The notes beneath the pieces are model-generated. The model saw only the letters and a list, made by a program, of their open reading frames with translations. It had not been told where the DNA came from and ran no database searches. 10,243 nucleotides of DNA from Sulfurimonas sp. (GTDB lineage Bacteria > Campylobacterota > Campylobacteria > Campylobacterales > Sulfurimonadaceae): positions 39,135-49,377 of the forward strand of contig NVUO01000013.1 of the NCBI GenBank assembly GCA_002733155.1. The letters run 5' to 3'. Shown one piece after another: positions 8,244 through 10,243 of the stretch. Positions within the stretch are counted from its first letter, which is position 1; the number at the start of each line of letters is the position of its first letter. A program made the translations under genes and the position numbers.

Positions 8244-8682
8244 TTTTATTTGATTCTTTTATTATATTTTGAATACTACGAACAAGTTTATTTAGTTTTT
8301 CATCTTGTATATGAACAGATATCCCGCCTGTAGCTCTTTCTTTGTATTTTTGAACTTCTTTATTTGTTATAATTTGCTCTTTTTTAGGAGAATGAGTTAC
8401 AAAAGCTTTTATATCTTTAAATAAAGTTTCTTCACATTCTTCTGGTGAATAAAAATTTAAAGCAGATTTAATGCTTTGTATATTATTATCAAACTCTTGT
8501 TTTCCAATTGGATGATTAAAAACAAAAAATAAAGTTTTATTTTTTATATAAGAAAAGTTAATCATTTTTTGTACAGGGAGAACAAACATAGATTGTATCT
8601 TTTTGATACATTTATAATAAGATAGTTTAGAAAATTGAGGTTTATTTTGAATAGAATTAATAATATCTTTGGCATTTTTCAT
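8233..8682 (-). CDS. DciA/DUF721-like protein, probable replicative helicase loader
   Basis: This is a 149-residue basic cytoplasmic protein without signal peptide or membrane segment. It resembles the DUF721/DciA family. The N-terminal half (about 1-95) has the expected pattern of a helical start, then [22 protein letters not shown], a strand-strand-helix stretch with the family's hydrophobic strand, a His-Pro and a long helix. Residues about 96-149 are charged and probably disordered. DciA binds DnaB and helps load the replicative helicase in bacteria lacking DnaC. That role is family knowledge, and the assignment here rests on pattern recognition only. It overlaps uvrC by 11 bp and is probably co-transcribed with it. 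The ATG at 8682 directly abuts the ATG of the divergent lipoprotein gene and lacks a Shine-Dalgarno sequence, but a perfect extended -10 box lies just upstream, which suggests leaderless translation. Confidence 0.65.
   Translation of the reverse strand: MKNAKDIINSIQNKPQFSKLSYYKCIKKIQSMFVLPVQKMINFSYIKNKTLFFVFNHPIGKQEFDNNIQSIKSALNFYSPEECEETLFKDIKAFVTHSPKKEQIITNKEVQKYKERATGGISVHIQDEKLNKLVRSIQNIIKESNKNDT
8613..8640 (+). promoter_or_regulatory. Candidate promoter and ribosome binding site for the lipoprotein-nadB operon
   Basis: TATAAT at 8613-8618 would start transcription near 8625, inside the coding sequence of the divergent DciA-like gene. GAGG at 8637-8640 then lies 6 nt before an in-frame TTG (8647). 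Together they would serve an upstream TTG start of the lipoprotein. No clear -35 is seen, and chance matches are likely in AT-rich DNA. Confidence 0.3.
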
Positions 8683-8820
8683 ATGCTAATTATAACATCG
8701 TTTTTATTAGGTTTAAGTGGATGTGGATATAAGTCTGATCCATATTATCTTGAAGATGCACCAAAAGGTGATAAAAATGTAAAATTTATCATCAAAAAAC
8801 CAAGTCAAGAGAAAAAATAG
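8683..8820 (+). CDS. Small outer-membrane-type lipoprotein (uncharacterised)
   Basis: This short gene is 45 codons from the ATG at 8683. It encodes a lipoprotein: a hydrophobic stretch MLIITSFLLGLSG ends in a lipobox (LSGC), with lipidated Cys14. A mature part of about 32 residues (GYKSDPYYLEDAPKG...) ends in a Lys-rich tail. The GCGYKSDPYY start resembles small LptM/YifL-like lipoproteins, but I cannot assign a function. The start is uncertain. From ATG 8683 the signal peptide has no basic n-region and no ribosome binding site. In-frame TTG codons at 8647 (GAGG 6 nt upstream, adds an Arg) and 8635 would give a more normal signal peptide but overlap the divergent DciA-like gene by 36 or 48 nt. 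The TAG is two bases before the nadB start, so the two genes are probably co-transcribed. Confidence 0.75.
   Translation: MLIITSFLLGLSGCGYKSDPYYLEDAPKGDKNVKFIIKKPSQEKK
8689..8697 (-). promoter_or_regulatory. Extended -10 promoter giving a leaderless DciA-like/uvrC mRNA
   Basis: The minus strand reads TGTTATAAT at 8697-8689, a perfect TGn extended -10 box. Placing the last T at -7 puts +1 at 8682, exactly the A of the DciA-like start codon. With no ribosome binding site before that ATG, a leaderless transcript is the simplest reading. The box lies within codons 3-5 of the opposite-strand lipoprotein gene. This is inferred from sequence only. Confidence 0.5.
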
Positions 8821-8822
8821 AC

Positions 8823-10243
8823 TTGGCTTTTGAGTATGATGTAATAATTATTGGGGCTGGTGTAGCTGGGCTTTATGCAGCTCTTCATATACCAAGTGAC
8901 AAAAAAGTCCTTATAATTAATAAACGTGAAACTTTTAAGTGTAATAGTTTTTATGCTCAAGGTGGAGTAGCTCTAGCACGTGATAAAGAAGATATTCCCT
9001 CACATATCCAAGATACTATAGATGCTGGAGCTGGGCTCTGTGATGAGGATGCTGTAGAGGTACTTAGTTTTAATTCTCGTGCAGTTATTGATGACCTTAT
9101 CTCACGTGGTTTTGAGTTTGATTCTGATGAGCATGGTAACTTACTTTATACAAAAGAAGCTGCCCATTCTACAGAAAGGATACTTCACGCTGGTGGAGAT
9201 GCTACTGGTAGATATATGCATTATTTTTTACTTTCAAATAACCCACACCCTATGCTTGGCGATGCTAGAGTAGTAGACTTACTAATCAAAGATGCTGAAT
9301 GTTATGGAGTAACTGTACTTGACCATAGACAAAGTAGAAACTTATATGCAAAAGATGTAATCATAGCTTCTGGTGGTGTAGGTTCACTTTATGAGTTCCA
9401 TACAAATGCCCCATGTATTAGTGCAGATATGCAGGGGTTATGTGTATTAAAGGGTATAGAATTAGCAGATATGGAGATGATGCAATTTCATCCAACTGTA
9501 TTTGTAAATAGTGAATATGCTCAAAAACTTCTTTTAACTGAAGCTCTTCGTGGTGAGGGTGCTACTATAGAAGATGAAAATGGAAAACGATTTTTATTTG
9601 ATTATGATAAATGTGGAGAATTAGCATCACGCGATATAGTATCTAAGTCTATATATGATTATTCAATAAAAACTAATTTAAAAGTTTATTTAAATATGAA
9701 TAATTTTGAGTACCACTATTTTACCAAAAGATTTCCAAATATATTTAAAAATCTTCGAGATTTAGGTTTTAATGTACCAAATCAAAGGGTGCCAATTTCA
9801 CCAGCATTCCATTATGCTATTGGTGGTATAAAAAGTGACCTAGATGGTAAAATTCCAAATATGAAAAACCTTTATGCAGTTGGAGAGGTAGCTTCAACTA
9901 GGGTGCACGGTGCAAATCGTTTAGCATCTAATTCACTTTTAGAAAGTCTAGTTTTTGCAAAAAGAGCTGCATTAAGTATAAACAAAAATAAAGATTATAA
10001 AAAATTTATTAACTTTGAAGTTGGTGATGAAATTATGAGTTTACAACAAGATAAGGAAAAGAAAAACAGACTTAGACAAATAATGTGGAAAAATGTGTCC
10101 ATTATCAGGACGCGAGATGGATTAATTGACGCAAAAGAGCAAATTGATGCACTTTTGAAACAAAATATTGGTAAACTATTGAAGTTTCGTTTGTTAACAG
10201 CCAAAGAGATAGTTATGGCATGTTTAAATAGAGAAAAATCTTT
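8823..10243 (+). CDS. nadB: L-aspartate oxidase, quinolinate/NAD synthesis (3'-truncated by window)
   Basis: The frame is open from TTG 8823 to the window edge, giving 473 residues with the stop beyond the window; NadB is usually about 480-540. This cytoplasmic FAD enzyme oxidises L-aspartate to iminoaspartate, which NadA converts to quinolinate for NAD. Visible are the FAD-binding GAGVAG (11-16) after a beta strand, AQGGVA (45-50), HAGGDATGR (122-130), HPT with His223, ALRGEG with Arg243, SPAFHYAIGG with His330, and the GANRLASNSLLE block with Arg366. These match the active-site His and Arg positions of the NadB/succinate-dehydrogenase flavoprotein family. The short length and HYAIGG favour NadB over SdhA/FrdA. 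TTG is the only sensible start: an in-frame TAA lies at 8772, no ATG occurs before the FAD motif, and AAGAG sits 11 nt upstream. It follows the lipoprotein gene by two bases. Confidence 0.93.
   Translation, partial: MAFEYDVIIIGAGVAGLYAALHIPSDKKVLIINKRETFKCNSFYAQGGVALARDKEDIPSHIQDTIDAGAGLCDEDAVEVLSFNSRAVIDDLISRGFEFDSDEHGNLLYTKEAAHSTERILHAGGDATGRYMHYFLLSNNPHPMLGDARVVDLLIKDAECYGVTVLDHRQSRNLYAKDVIIASGGVGSLYEFHTNAPCISADMQGLCVLKGIELADMEMMQFHPTVFVNSEYAQKLLLTEALRGEGATIEDENGKRFLFDYDKCGELASRDIVSKSIYDYSIKTNLKVYLNMNNFEYHYFTKRFPNIFKNLRDLGFNVPNQRVPISPAFHYAIGGIKSDLDGKIPNMKNLYAVGEVASTRVHGANRLASNSLLESLVFAKRAALSINKNKDYKKFINFEVGDEIMSLQQDKEKKNRLRQIMWKNVSIIRTRDGLIDAKEQIDALLKQNIGKLLKFRLLTAKEIVMACLNREKS

Noticed and set aside
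9079..9273. Open frame of 64 codons in another plus-strand frame, hydrophobic
   Set aside because: It lies within nadB, whose own frame carries conserved NadB motifs across the stretch; the hydrophobicity is a by-product of the frame.
9995..10204. Open frame of 69 codons on the minus strand
   Set aside because: It is antisense to the C-terminal part of nadB, with no recognisable features.
1..10243. CRISPR array, tRNA/rRNA gene, insertion sequence, prophage or defence island
   Set aside because: No spaced direct repeats, RNA gene signatures, transposase or integrase-like proteins were seen, and the gene content and base use look like ordinary core chromosome.

Overview
The window is a compact, AT-rich bacterial chromosome segment (about one third G+C by eye). 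It looks like Campylobacterota, probably a Sulfurimonas-type or other free-living member. This is judged from the style of the Lon, BamD and UvrC proteins, the NIT-sensor histidine kinase type, overlapping or abutting genes, and TTG starts. No database search was possible, so the genus is an inference. There are no tRNA or rRNA genes, insertion sequences, CRISPR arrays or phage genes.

Layout, left to right. On the plus strand, the 3' end of bamD (outer-membrane protein assembly lipoprotein) overlaps by one base with a complete lon (ATP-dependent protease). lon converges on, and overlaps by 12 bp, a minus-strand signalling cluster of three genes. In transcription order these are a PAS-like/HPt protein, a membrane NIT-sensor histidine kinase with a degenerate receiver-like tail, and a genuine receiver domain in another frame. 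The receiver is separated from the kinase by a single-base frame difference at an A7 tract. Further right, also on the minus strand, are a small DciA/DUF721-like gene and uvrC, overlapping by 11 bp. The DciA-like gene starts back-to-back with a plus-strand small lipoprotein gene, with no base between the two start codons. The lipoprotein gene is followed two bases later by nadB (L-aspartate oxidase), which starts with TTG and runs off the right edge.

How the genes work together. The HPt protein, kinase and receiver hold all the parts of a multistep phosphorelay (His412 on the kinase, Asp67 on the receiver, His235 on the HPt), but no DNA-binding output domain is visible here. The other genes are housekeeping: envelope assembly (BamD), protein quality control (Lon), nucleotide excision repair (UvrC), probable replicative helicase loading (DciA-like) and the first step of NAD synthesis (NadB).

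The two places most worth checking are the frame-split hybrid kinase at 3181-3209 and the zero-spacing divergent start at 8680-8685. At the latter, a perfect extended -10 box lies exactly where it would make the DciA-like mRNA leaderless. I did not find evidence of a wholly new system such as a defence island, CRISPR or mobile element.
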